Positions 53,063-60,808 of a stretch of DNA of 64,000 nucleotides are shown here, piece by piece; position 1 is the first letter of the stretch; every line of letters starts with the position of its first letter. Origin of the DNA: a virus; the IMG/VR virus record IMGVR_UViG_3300046804_004208, positions 1 through 64,000 of that record, one strand, 5' to 3'. The translations under genes were made by a program, and so were the position numbers. Below the pieces are notes generated by a model. It was not told the DNA's origin and did no database searches. It was given only the letters and a program-made list of their open reading frames with translations.

Positions 53063-53332
53063 ATGTTTCTTCTAACTATTAAAGATAAAAAAGATGATGG
53101 AGCATATGCTGTCCAAGATCAATATGGACACAAAGTTTTATTTCTTTTTGAGGAAGAAGATGATGCTACTCGGTATGCTCTAATGTTGGAAGATCAAGAA
53201 GACGCTGAAATGGATGTAGTTGAAGTTGATGATGAACTTGCAATAAAAACATGTAAAATGTACAACTACAAATATGCAGTGATTACACCTGAAGATATCG
53301 TAATTCCCCCCAAAAATGATACTATTTCATAA
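53063..53332 (+). CDS. DUF3110-like small protein
   Basis: An 89-aa acidic protein. The arrangement of a strand (MFLLTIK), VLFLFEEEDDATRYALMLEDQEDAEMDVVEV and a short C-terminal strand resembles DUF3110, a family mainly of cyanobacteria. It starts 1 base after gp47 and overlaps gp46 by 17 bases, so it is co-expressed with the recombination nuclease. A host-derived origin and a link to gp46/47 are inference. Confidence 0.6.
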   Translation: MFLLTIKDKKDDGAYAVQDQYGHKVLFLFEEEDDATRYALMLEDQEDAEMDVVEVDDELAIKTCKMYNYKYAVITPEDIVIPPKNDTIS

Positions 53333-55043
53333 GATTAAATATAAAAATTTCCTTTCATCTGGAAATCATTTTACTGAAATTGACTTTCAAAAAAGTAATA
53401 CAAATCTCATAATTGGGACAAATGGTGCAGGAAAGTCTACAATGTTAGATGCACTTACATTTGTTCTTTTTAATAAAAGTTTTAGAGGAATTACAAAACC
53501 GCAACTTGTCAATAGTGTAAATGAAAAAGATTGTGTAGTTGAAATTGAGTTTTCAATTAATAGTAAAAAATATTTGGTTCGTCGTGGAATTAAACCAAAT
53601 ATTTTTGATATTGAAATAAATGGAATTCCTCTTCATAAAGAATCGGATGATCGTGCAAATCAAAAAATCTTAGAAGAAAATATTCTTAAAGTAAATTACA
53701 AATCCTTCACTCAAATTGTGATATTAGGTAGTAGTAATTTTGTACCATTCATGCAACTTACTTCTTCGAATCGTCGTGAAGTAATTGAAGATCTTTTAGA
53801 TATTAGGGTCTTTTCTGCTATGGGTGGTATTGTAAAGGAAAGGATTAAGGAACAAAAAGAAGAGATTAAATCTTTAAATTTAAAAAAGGATAATCTCAAG
53901 GATAAAATCAGTATGCAAGAAAGTTTCATTGAAGAACTTGAAAATCGCGGAAATGCCAATATAAATGCCAATAAAGAAAAGATTGCTAATTTAGATAAAG
54001 AAGTTGGCATTTATATGACTGAGAACGCTAAGGTAGAAGAAGAAATTATTAAGTATACAAAAGAACAGGAAGAAGTAATTGGTGCTGATGATAAATTAGT
54101 AAAGCTCAACAATTTAAAGGGTAAAATATCTCAAAAAGTATTAACTATTACTAAGGAGCACAAGTTTTTTAATGAAAATACGGTCTGCCCTACCTGTACA
54201 CAAACTATAGAAGAAGAGTTTCGGTTAAATAGAATTACAGACGCTCAAAATAAGGCAAAGGAACTCCAGAAAGGTTTTCAAGAACTTGAGGAGACTATAA
54301 AGTTTGAACAAGAACGAGAGCGTCAATTTACCGTTCTTTCCAAGGAGATTACGAAACTCAACCATGAGATTTCTCAAAACAATACTCGGATTTCCCTTAA
54401 CCAGAGACAAATACGAGACCTTGAATCTGAAATTCAAACTATTGCCCAAAACCTTGCAAACAGAAATACTGAGCATGAGAAGTTAGAAGAATTTCAAACC
54501 AATCTCCAAAAAACATTCGAAGACCTTTCAAAGAAAAAAGAAGAAATCGTTTATTACGATTTTGCCTACTCCTTACTCAAGGACGATGGTGTAAAAACGA
54601 AGATCATTAAGAAGTATCTTCCGTTCATAAATCAGCAGGTCAATCGTTATCTTCAGATGATGGATTTTTATATTAATTTCCATCTTGATGAAGAGTTTAA
54701 TGAGACAGTAAAATCTCCCATTCACGAAGACTTTTCTTATAGTTCTTTTAGTGAAGGTGAAAAGATGAGGATTGACCTTGCTCTACTCTTCACCTGGAGA
54801 GAAGTGGCAAGAGTTAAGAACTCTGTGAATACGAACCTGCTGATTATGGATGAGGTGTTTGATTCCTCACTTGATGGTTTCGGCACTGATGAGTTCCTTA
54901 AGATTATCCGTTATGTGATTAAAGATGCTAATATTTTTGTGATTTCTCATAAGGCAGACCTTCATGACAAATTTGAAAGTGTCATAAGGTTTGAAAAGGT
55001 CAAAGGTTTTTCCCGTATGATACCTCCATCAACACAAGACTAA
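53316..55043 (+). CDS. gp46: gp46-like Rad50/SbcC-type ATPase subunit
   Basis: A 575-aa protein (T4 gp46 is 560 aa). Walker A GTNGAGKST (residues 34-42), coiled-coil arms, zinc hook CPTC (291-294), signature FSEGEKMRIDLAL and Walker B LLIMDEVFDSSLD. It works with gp47 in DNA end resection. The 3' half (from about 54180) has clearly higher GC content than the 5' half. Its stop overlaps the next start by one base. Confidence 0.95.
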   Translation: MILFHKIKYKNFLSSGNHFTEIDFQKSNTNLIIGTNGAGKSTMLDALTFVLFNKSFRGITKPQLVNSVNEKDCVVEIEFSINSKKYLVRRGIKPNIFDIEINGIPLHKESDDRANQKILEENILKVNYKSFTQIVILGSSNFVPFMQLTSSNRREVIEDLLDIRVFSAMGGIVKERIKEQKEEIKSLNLKKDNLKDKISMQESFIEELENRGNANINANKEKIANLDKEVGIYMTENAKVEEEIIKYTKEQEEVIGADDKLVKLNNLKGKISQKVLTITKEHKFFNENTVCPTCTQTIEEEFRLNRITDAQNKAKELQKGFQELEETIKFEQERERQFTVLSKEITKLNHEISQNNTRISLNQRQIRDLESEIQTIAQNLANRNTEHEKLEEFQTNLQKTFEDLSKKKEEIVYYDFAYSLLKDDGVKTKIIKKYLPFINQQVNRYLQMMDFYINFHLDEEFNETVKSPIHEDFSYSSFSEGEKMRIDLALLFTWREVARVKNSVNTNLLIMDEVFDSSLDGFGTDEFLKIIRYVIKDANIFVISHKADLHDKFESVIRFEKVKGFSRMIPPSTQD

Positions 55044-55177
55044 TGAACACTCCAAACTGGCAACACCACTCTAAAAAGGAGCAGAAGCGGAAACTGAAAC
55101 CGCAAGCACTCCGACAAGCAAAGGCACGTCGCCAAGCACTCAAGAAGCGCCTCTCTGGAGGCGCTTCTTTTTTATAA
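55043..55177 (+). CDS. Tiny very basic protein containing the terminator
   Basis: A 44-aa protein beginning MNTPNWQHHS with a dense Lys/Arg helix (KEQKRKLKPQALRQAKARRQALKKR). Its last codons (KRLSGGASFL) are encoded by the terminator stem-loop itself, so the gene and the terminator overlap. It is coupled to gp46 by a one-base overlap. Short basic proteins with this start are seen after gp46 in other cyanophages; a DNA-binding role is inferred from charge. Confidence 0.6.
   Translation: MNTPNWQHHSKKEQKRKLKPQALRQAKARRQALKKRLSGGASFL
55144..55173 (+). terminator. Rho-independent terminator after gp46
   Basis: A perfect 10-bp stem GAAGCGCCTC (55144-55153) / GAGGCGCTTC (55158-55167) with a 4-base loop and six T. 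The T run merges directly into a late promoter box. Confidence 0.9.
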
Positions 55178-55180
55178 ATA
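55173..55180 (+). promoter_or_regulatory. Late promoter TATAAATA fused to terminator
   Basis: The first T of this perfect late box is the last T of the terminator tract, and the ATG at 55196 follows after 15 bases. Confidence 0.75.
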
Positions 55181-55195
55181 TCTAAAAACCATAAT

Positions 55196-55414
55196 ATGAA
55201 AACTTTTCAAGAATTTCAAACTGAGAGTAAATCTCAAGAATTTAAAGATAGGTTGGAAAAATTGAAAAAAAGAAGTGCTGCTACAGATGCTGAAGCACAA
55301 AAAACGGCGTCTCAAGCCAGATCAGATTTTGATAGATTATCTACATCGGTTGAAAAATATAAAAAAACAGTTAGTACGGATAGAAAGGCAAATCCTCATG
55401 CGGATGAGAACTGA
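55196..55414 (+). CDS. Candidate head-internal protein with capsid-targeting peptide
   Basis: A 72-aa protein. The first ten residues, MKTFQEFQTE, differ from the T4 internal-protein signal MKTYQEFIAE at only three positions, and the following Ser would be the new N-terminus after gp21 cleavage. The remaining part is a charged helix (SQEFKDRLEKLKKRSA, then FDRLSTSVEKYKKTV). It has its own late promoter. Probably packaged with DNA; function unknown. Confidence 0.65.
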   Translation: MKTFQEFQTESKSQEFKDRLEKLKKRSAATDAEAQKTASQARSDFDRLSTSVEKYKKTVSTDRKANPHADEN

Positions 55415-55421
55415 CTTTAAA

Positions 55422-55429
55422 TATAAATA
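55422..55429 (+). promoter_or_regulatory. Late promoter TATAAATA
   Basis: Perfect late box 24 bases before the ATG at 55454. Confidence 0.7.
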
Positions 55430-55453
55430 ACTAAAAAGTTTTTTTATAAAAAA

Positions 55454-56482
55454 ATGAAAGCACAACAGATGCAGTCTTTGTTTGAGGCATATCAAAACAT
55501 ATATGTCCGAGAAGAAGTACAAGAAGAATTTTCGGAAGAAGTAGAAATTGCTGCTCAATATTTTTATGAAATGGGTTTAAATGAGGTTGGTGTAGATATT
55601 TTAATTGAAGAACTCGGTGACGAAGAATTTGCTGAGTTTGTTTATGATATTGCCGAAGAATATGTTTTAACGGAAGCACGTGCTGGTGGCGCAAAGATTG
55701 AACCTAAACTTGCTTCTGGAAAAGCAATTCAGGGAAAACCAAAAGCAGCATCATTAAAAAGACTACGTGATCAAAAGGCAGAAAGAAAAGAAGCTGAATC
55801 AAAAGCATCTGAATCAAAACCATCTGGAATGAAGGCATCTCTTCAAAGACAATCTGCAGTTGCTGCTGCTGCAAAGAAGCAACCTAAAAAACCAGGTCTT
55901 TTAGATCGTGTTGCTGGTGCAGTGAACAGAGGTATTGAAGCTGCTCAAACAAGATCTGCTGCTGACGTACAAAGAAGAAAAGAATTTATGAGTGCTGCAA
56001 AAGAGACTGGAAAGGTAATTCGTAACGCAGCAGGAAAAGTTGGTGGTGTTGCAAAAGAAGTTGGCAGAGGAGCATCTGGTGCTACTAAACTTGCTGGGCA
56101 TGTTGCAAGAAAAGGATTGAGTGATGAGTATATTATAGGATATCTGATTGATGAAGGGTATGCTGAAACAACAGAAGCAGCAGAAGCAATTGTGGTGAAT
56201 ATGAGTGAAGAATGGAGAGAAGATATTGTTGAGGCAGCAAAGGATCAATCAAATAAGCAAATTGAAAGAGGTGTAAAGACAACTTATAAGGCAGGAAATG
56301 TTCTTGATAATCAACATCAAGGTAGGAGTCGTGGTTTATCCCGACTTTCGGCAGGTGAAAGAGAAGAAAAAACTAAAAGAATGAGAGGTCGTCTAAAGAG
56401 TCGTAGAGATGATTTATTTGGAGAGCGTAACAGACGTGAAGATGAAGCAAGAGCAGAAATGAAGAAAAAATACGGTCTGTAA
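55454..56482 (+). CDS. Candidate head-internal protein with EGYA/NMSEEW module
   Basis: A 342-aa protein. N-terminus MKAQQMQSLFE/AYQNIY fits a removable capsid-targeting peptide with an LxE/A gp21 site. A second perfect site, VLTE/ARAGG, is at 74/75. Residues 10-74 are acidic, while 75-225 are Lys/Ala/Arg-rich and resemble small DNA-condensing proteins. Residues 227-260 carry the shared module (GYLIDEGYA, then VVNMSEEWREDIVE), and the tail is Arg-rich. After cleavage the basic part could coat packaged DNA. The homology is internal to this window; the role is inferred. Confidence 0.6.
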   Translation: MKAQQMQSLFEAYQNIYVREEVQEEFSEEVEIAAQYFYEMGLNEVGVDILIEELGDEEFAEFVYDIAEEYVLTEARAGGAKIEPKLASGKAIQGKPKAASLKRLRDQKAERKEAESKASESKPSGMKASLQRQSAVAAAAKKQPKKPGLLDRVAGAVNRGIEAAQTRSAADVQRRKEFMSAAKETGKVIRNAAGKVGGVAKEVGRGASGATKLAGHVARKGLSDEYIIGYLIDEGYAETTEAAEAIVVNMSEEWREDIVEAAKDQSNKQIERGVKTTYKAGNVLDNQHQGRSRGLSRLSAGEREEKTKRMRGRLKSRRDDLFGERNRREDEARAEMKKKYGL

Positions 56483-56510
56483 TAGGACACTTCTCAAACT
56501 GATACACTAG

Positions 56511-56533
56511 AGGGTCTCACCACCCTTTTTTTT
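56511..56533 (+). terminator. Rho-independent terminator
   Basis: AGGGT (56511-56515) / ACCCT (56522-56526) with loop CTCACC and eight T. The same CTCACC loop occurs in the terminator at 60741. Confidence 0.75.
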
Positions 56534-56540
56534 ATAAATA
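56533..56540 (+). promoter_or_regulatory. Late promoter TATAAATA fused to terminator
   Basis: A perfect late box starting at the last T of the terminator, 23 bases before the next ATG. Confidence 0.75.
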
Positions 56541-56563
56541 TTAAAAAAAGTTTTTATAAAAAA

Positions 56564-57631
56564 ATGAATTCAAAAGAATATAAAAATATATTGGAAGCAT
56601 ACCAAAGTATTTACGAGCAGATTGGAATTCCTATTCCTCCTGGAAAAACTGCCAAGGATGTTTTAACCCCTTTAATTAAATCTCATGGTGGTGGTAAAGT
56701 TGTTGAACCTAAAAAACCAACATTGCAAAATGCACATTATCAGTTTGAAGATGGTGAAGAGTTAACTGAAAATCCTTTATCAACATTAGATAGGATTGGA
56801 AGATCTGCAGCTCAAACTGTTGGTAGTGAGATTGGTAGGAGACAGGGACAGAAAACTGGAATTCCTGGTGGGGGGGTAATAGGTGGTTTAGTTGGTAGTA
56901 ATAAAGGTGGACAGATGTATGATAAAGCGACAGCACCATTGAGGAAAATTCCTGGATTCAACAAAGGGGGAACAGTTAAATCTGAAGATGTTGAAAATGA
57001 TATCTTTAACTGTCTTGTAGAATATTTGATTTCTGAAGGATATGCTGATAATGAAAACAGTGCCTCAGTAATTATCTGCAATATGGGTGAAACTTGGAGA
57101 ACTAGTGTTCTTGAAGAATTGATTGTTGAAAATGCTTTGCAGGATGTTGGAAGAAATATTGGCAATGCTGCAAAGATGTTTAGAATGATGACTGGTATTG
57201 AAAAAATCCCTCAAAAAGCACCTAGTGGACCTGCTAATTTGACTAAAATTGCTATACAAGGACCTTCAGAGCAAACTCCTCCTAAACAAACATTTAAAAT
57301 TGGTACACCACCCAAACCAAATCAAACAGGTCAATATAATTTAATGAGAACTGTTCAATCTAATACTTCATTAAGACCCAAAAATCCAGGTATTTCAATT
57401 CCTGGAAGATTGGGTGTTGCAGCTGCTGGATTACAGGCATATAATACTGGAGATTCAACACTTAAGGCTGCTTTGAAAAGAGGTGATTATAAACCAGAAC
57501 AAGGTCCAAAAAATCCAGACCAGGGATTGACTAAAGCACAATCTTTTGATAAAGCTTTTAAACAAGCTAGATCTTCAGGACAAAAAGAATTTACCTGGAA
57601 CAATAAAAAATATAATACAAAAATTAAATAA
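56564..57631 (+). CDS. Candidate head-internal protein with Gly-rich segment and shared module
   Basis: A 355-aa protein. N-terminus MNSKEYKNILE/AYQSIY parallels the neighbouring genes, with an ILE/A gp21 site. Residues about 80-125 are a Gly/Ala-rich segment (GGGVIGGLVGSNKGG) resembling a glycine zipper, which in other proteins inserts into membranes. Residues 147-184 carry the shared module (LVEYLISEGYA, then ICNMGETWRTSVLE). The last 150 residues are Pro/Lys/Thr-rich. A role in head or in DNA delivery at the membrane is possible but unproven. Confidence 0.6.
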   Translation: MNSKEYKNILEAYQSIYEQIGIPIPPGKTAKDVLTPLIKSHGGGKVVEPKKPTLQNAHYQFEDGEELTENPLSTLDRIGRSAAQTVGSEIGRRQGQKTGIPGGGVIGGLVGSNKGGQMYDKATAPLRKIPGFNKGGTVKSEDVENDIFNCLVEYLISEGYADNENSASVIICNMGETWRTSVLEELIVENALQDVGRNIGNAAKMFRMMTGIEKIPQKAPSGPANLTKIAIQGPSEQTPPKQTFKIGTPPKPNQTGQYNLMRTVQSNTSLRPKNPGISIPGRLGVAAAGLQAYNTGDSTLKAALKRGDYKPEQGPKNPDQGLTKAQSFDKAFKQARSSGQKEFTWNNKKYNTKIK

Positions 57632-57634
57632 ATA
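57627..57634 (+). promoter_or_regulatory. Late promoter variant AATAAATA
   Basis: Overlaps the stop of the previous gene and lies 20 bases before the next ATG; one mismatch to the consensus. Confidence 0.4.
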
Positions 57635-57654
57635 ACTAAAAAAGTATTCGTAAA

Positions 57655-58299
57655 ATGGAAGCAAAACAAGTTAGAAGTTTAATGGAGGCTTATACTTCCA
57701 TTTATACAGACATCTCCGAATCCCACTTTAAAGTTGGTGATGAGGTTGTATGTAAAGCGAGTGGGATGGAAGGTGAGATTGTAAAAGTTGACCCAGAAGG
57801 CAAGGGTAAGTATTATACTGTCAAGCGTGAAGATGGTAAAACAATGAAGTATGCTCCTGACGAGTTAAAACTTGATAAGGAGGAAGAAAAAGGTGAAAAG
57901 GAGGAAGAAGGCGCAAGTAAAGAAAAAGAAGGTGAGTTTCACGACAAGTTAGATAAAATGGTTCATAAAACTTTTGGTAAAAGACCAGAAGAAAAGAAAA
58001 TGAAGGAAGAAGTAGAAACCGATCTCTTTGATTATCTTCTAGAATACTTAGTTGCCGAAGGTTATGCAGACACCAATAAGGCAGCACTTGCTATTATGGC
58101 AAATATGAGTGAAGAGTGGAAGCAGAGTATTGTTGAGCAAACTGCAAGAATTGATTACACTCAAGACAAATTTAATCGTCAAAATGCTGAAAAATCTGGA
58201 TCAGGTCTTACTTATATTCCAGGAAAACAAAATGCTGGACAAGCACTTCAAAAAGCAAAAGAGTCTGCAAGACAGATGGGGAAACTTGAAGGGGTTTGA
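57655..58299 (+). CDS. Candidate head-internal protein with KOW-like and shared modules
   Basis: A 214-aa protein. N-terminus MEAKQVRSLME/AYTSIY is a third member of the same leader type with an LME/A site. Residues 24-72 (FKVGDEVVCKASGMEGEIVKVDPEGKG region) look like a KOW/SH3 small barrel. A Glu/Lys-rich linker follows. The shared module is at 124-161 (YLLEYLVAEGYA, then NMSEEWKQSIVE). Expression is late, judging by the promoter type. Function unknown. Confidence 0.6.
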   Translation: MEAKQVRSLMEAYTSIYTDISESHFKVGDEVVCKASGMEGEIVKVDPEGKGKYYTVKREDGKTMKYAPDELKLDKEEEKGEKEEEGASKEKEGEFHDKLDKMVHKTFGKRPEEKKMKEEVETDLFDYLLEYLVAEGYADTNKAALAIMANMSEEWKQSIVEQTARIDYTQDKFNRQNAEKSGSGLTYIPGKQNAGQALQKAKESARQMGKLEGV

Positions 58300-58323
58300 T
58301 GCCACTTTCTAAACTGTCCACTG

Positions 58324-58348
58324 GGAGGTCTTCGGACCTCCTTTTTTT
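58324..58348 (+). terminator. Terminator with cUUCGg tetraloop
   Basis: GGAGGTC (58324-58330), loop TTCG, GACCTCC (58335-58341) and seven T. The C-TTCG-G closing is the very stable tetraloop type. Confidence 0.9.
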
Positions 58349-58349
58349 G

Positions 58350-58376
58350 TATAATGACTCCATACGCAACAAATCT
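58350..58376 (+). promoter_or_regulatory. TATAAT promoter and short leader of the vWA gene
   Basis: TATAAT (58350-58355) begins 2 bases after the terminator T run, and the leader runs 21 bases to the ATG with no Shine-Dalgarno sequence. The -35 position falls inside the terminator hairpin, the same layout as in the GC-rich island. Confidence 0.6.
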
Positions 58377-60533
58377 ATGACCGTCCGCCACGAAATCAAG
58401 TCTCAACTCGCCAAACTGCTTGCCACCGAAGACCTTGTGGTTGAGCACAAGAAGGTGGAGACTGCCTGCTTCAATGTTCACACTCGTGTGCTGACTCTGC
58501 CTATGTGGGAGAAGGCAAGCAACACCGTGTATGACCTTCTGGTGGGGCATGAGGTTGGTCACGCTCTTTATACTCCCGATGAGGATTGGACCAAGAATTT
58601 AAAGGTTCCTCCTCAATTTGTGAACATCGTAGAGGATGCACGTATTGAGAAGATGATGAAGCGCCGTTATCCTGGTCTTTCCAAAACCTTTTATAACGGA
58701 TATAAAGAGTTTTCTGATGATGACTTCTTCCAGATTGGTGATGATGATCTGGAAACCTATAACCTTGCAGATCGTGTAAACCTTTGGTTCAAGATCGGTA
58801 ACTATGTAGATATTCCTATTGAACGTGGCGAAGAGACTGAAATCATCAATATGGTTGCCGAAACCGAAACCTTTGCCGATGTTCTGATTGCTGCAGAAGC
58901 ACTGTATAAGTACTGTAAGCGCAAGCAACAGGAGGAAACCAAGACTCCTATGGATAATCTGGAGGCGCAGGATAGTGGTGCAAGTCAACAACCTGCCTCT
59001 GATTTTACTGATCAGCAGGAAGGTGAGAATGATCAACAGGAGCAACCTGGCGAATCTGGATCGTATGGTGGAACTGCCGAAAAGAATGACCAGCAGCAAC
59101 CTAAAAACACTCAAGAGGGTGGAGAAAAGGATGAAGATCCAGAAGTTAAAACTATGGACTCTCTGGAAGAGGCACTGAAGGATCTTGTCAATCCTGACTC
59201 ATATGAGAATGTTTATCTTGAACTGCCTCAACTTGATCTTAATAGGGTAATTGTCTCAAATCAAGAAATTCATTCTAATTGCAAACAGTATTGGAATAAT
59301 TATGTTGAGGATCAGGGATGGAAATATGAAGATATTTTTGGTGCGGTTGATAAGAAGTTTAATGAGTTCAAGCGTTCTGCTCAAAAGGAAGTTAATTACC
59401 TTGTGAAAGAATTTGAATGTCGTAAAGCAGCAGACTCCTATGCCCGTGCTTCTACTGCACGTACTGGTGTTTTGGACTGCACTAAACTTCATACTTACAA
59501 ATACAATGAAGATCTTTTTAAGAAAGTAACTACTCTTTCTGACGGTAAGAACCATGGATTGGTGTTTATTCTTGATTGGTCTGGATCTATGTCAAACGTG
59601 ATGGAAGATACAGTCAAGCAACTTTTTAATCTTGTTTGGTTCTGTAAAAAAGTTTCTATTCCTTTTGAGGTTTATGCTTTTACTACCGACTATCCTCTGG
59701 TGAAGTATGATGACAACGGTAAAGCAACACTTCGCCAACTCTCTTATGAAAAGAAAGATGGACTTATTCAAGTTGGCGAATGGTTCTCTTTGATGAACCT
59801 TCTTACCAGTAAAGTGAATGGCAAAACGCTTGAAGAGCAAATGCTGAACGTATTTCGTCTTGCTGCTTCCTTTGCTTATAAATCTCACTGTTATTACAGC
59901 ACTCCTCCAGGTCTGACTCTTTCTGGAACTCCTTTGAATGAGTCGCTGATTGCCTTGCATCAAATTCTTCCTAAATTCCAAAAAGAAAACAAACTTCAAA
60001 AGGTTCAGTGTGTTGTTCTGACTGATGGAGAGGGTTGCTATCTTAAGTATCACCGTGAAGTTCAACGCCGATGGGAAGAAGAACCTTACCTGGGAACTTC
60101 TCATATTGGTCCTAATGCATATATTCGGGATCGTAAGACTGGAATGACTTATTCATGCGATGGTGAACATTATGATTTCACTGATGTCCTTCTTCGTAAT
60201 TTGAGGGATAAGTTTACTGATATCAACTTTATTGGTATTCGTGTTCTTGAGTCTCGTGATGCTGGACACTTCATTCGCCGTTACTATGGGTATTATGGTG
60301 ATGAATATGATAAGGTAATGAACTCTTGGAAAAAGGAGAAAGCATTTACCATCAAGAAGTCTGGATACCATTCATATTTTGGTCTTTCTTCTAGTGCTCT
60401 TTCTCAAGAGGCAGAATTTTCTGTTGCTGAAGATGCCACAAAAGCACAAATTAAAAGTGCTTTTGTGAAGAGCTTAAAGACTAAAAAAATGAATAAGCGT
60501 ATTCTTGGTGAGTTTGTAGAACTTGTTGCCTGA
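58377..60533 (+). CDS. CobT-like vWA protein with HExxH motif
   Basis: A 718-aa protein. HEVGH at residues 58-62 followed by NIVEDARIEK (about 83-92) fits a zinc metallopeptidase-like site. Residues about 190-260 are Gln/Glu/Gly-rich and acidic, as in CobT. A vWA domain begins at VFILDWSGS, with MIDAS residues D400, S402, S404. Together with the CobS-type AAA+ gene downstream it forms a MoxR-vWA pair, usually acting as a metal-inserting or remodelling chaperone. The start at 58377 was chosen because the upstream in-frame ATG (58296) lies before the terminator. Peptidase or cobaltochelatase activity is not proven. Confidence 0.75.
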   Translation: MTVRHEIKSQLAKLLATEDLVVEHKKVETACFNVHTRVLTLPMWEKASNTVYDLLVGHEVGHALYTPDEDWTKNLKVPPQFVNIVEDARIEKMMKRRYPGLSKTFYNGYKEFSDDDFFQIGDDDLETYNLADRVNLWFKIGNYVDIPIERGEETEIINMVAETETFADVLIAAEALYKYCKRKQQEETKTPMDNLEAQDSGASQQPASDFTDQQEGENDQQEQPGESGSYGGTAEKNDQQQPKNTQEGGEKDEDPEVKTMDSLEEALKDLVNPDSYENVYLELPQLDLNRVIVSNQEIHSNCKQYWNNYVEDQGWKYEDIFGAVDKKFNEFKRSAQKEVNYLVKEFECRKAADSYARASTARTGVLDCTKLHTYKYNEDLFKKVTTLSDGKNHGLVFILDWSGSMSNVMEDTVKQLFNLVWFCKKVSIPFEVYAFTTDYPLVKYDDNGKATLRQLSYEKKDGLIQVGEWFSLMNLLTSKVNGKTLEEQMLNVFRLAASFAYKSHCYYSTPPGLTLSGTPLNESLIALHQILPKFQKENKLQKVQCVVLTDGEGCYLKYHREVQRRWEEEPYLGTSHIGPNAYIRDRKTGMTYSCDGEHYDFTDVLLRNLRDKFTDINFIGIRVLESRDAGHFIRRYYGYYGDEYDKVMNSWKKEKAFTIKKSGYHSYFGLSSSALSQEAEFSVAEDATKAQIKSAFVKSLKTKKMNKRILGEFVELVA

Positions 60534-60539
60534 TAAATA
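60532..60539 (+). promoter_or_regulatory. Late promoter variant GATAAATA
   Basis: Overlaps the stop of the vWA gene and lies 25 bases before the next ATG. Confidence 0.45.
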
Positions 60540-60564
60540 ATTTTATAGAATTCTATTATGATTA

Positions 60565-60717
60565 ATGAGTAGATTTACCGATTTATTCCAAGAGTCTGTA
60601 CCAGAACCTGCAGTAGAACCAGCACCTACAGTAAAACAAGAAACTGCAGTAGAACCAGAACCTGCAGTTAAAGAAACTAAAACCCCCCTGCCAAAAAAGA
60701 AGTTCACTATGGATTGA
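60565..60717 (+). CDS. Tiny Pro/Glu-repeat protein with capsid-targeting-like start
   Basis: A 50-aa protein. MSRFTDLFQE/SVPEP resembles the FxxF/LxxE pattern of capsid-targeting peptides; the rest is a run of PEPAVE-type repeats ending KKKFTMD. Probably disordered. The late promoter box supports a virion role. Function unknown. Confidence 0.5.
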   Translation: MSRFTDLFQESVPEPAVEPAPTVKQETAVEPEPAVKETKTPLPKKKFTMD

Positions 60718-60720
60718 TAA

Positions 60721-60766
60721 CCAGTTACTGAACTGGCACAGGGGGCACTCACCTGCCCCCTTTTTT
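60721..60766 (+). terminator. Double hairpin terminator before cobS
   Basis: CCAGTT/AACTGG (60721-60736) is a small perfect hairpin. GGGGGCA (60741-60747) / TGCCCCC (60754-60760) with loop CTCACC and six T is the terminator proper. Confidence 0.85.
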
Positions 60767-60776
60767 CTTCTATAAT
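60748..60776 (+). promoter_or_regulatory. TATAAT promoter of cobS overlapping the terminator
   Basis: TATAAT (60771-60776) lies exactly 17 bp after the hairpin loop CTCACC (60748-60753), so the loop occupies the -35 position as TTGACS does in the island units. The ATG follows 32 bases later without a Shine-Dalgarno sequence. Confidence 0.55.
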
Positions 60777-60808
60777 TACTTTGTTGAAACGAACCACCTA
60801 ACTAAATC

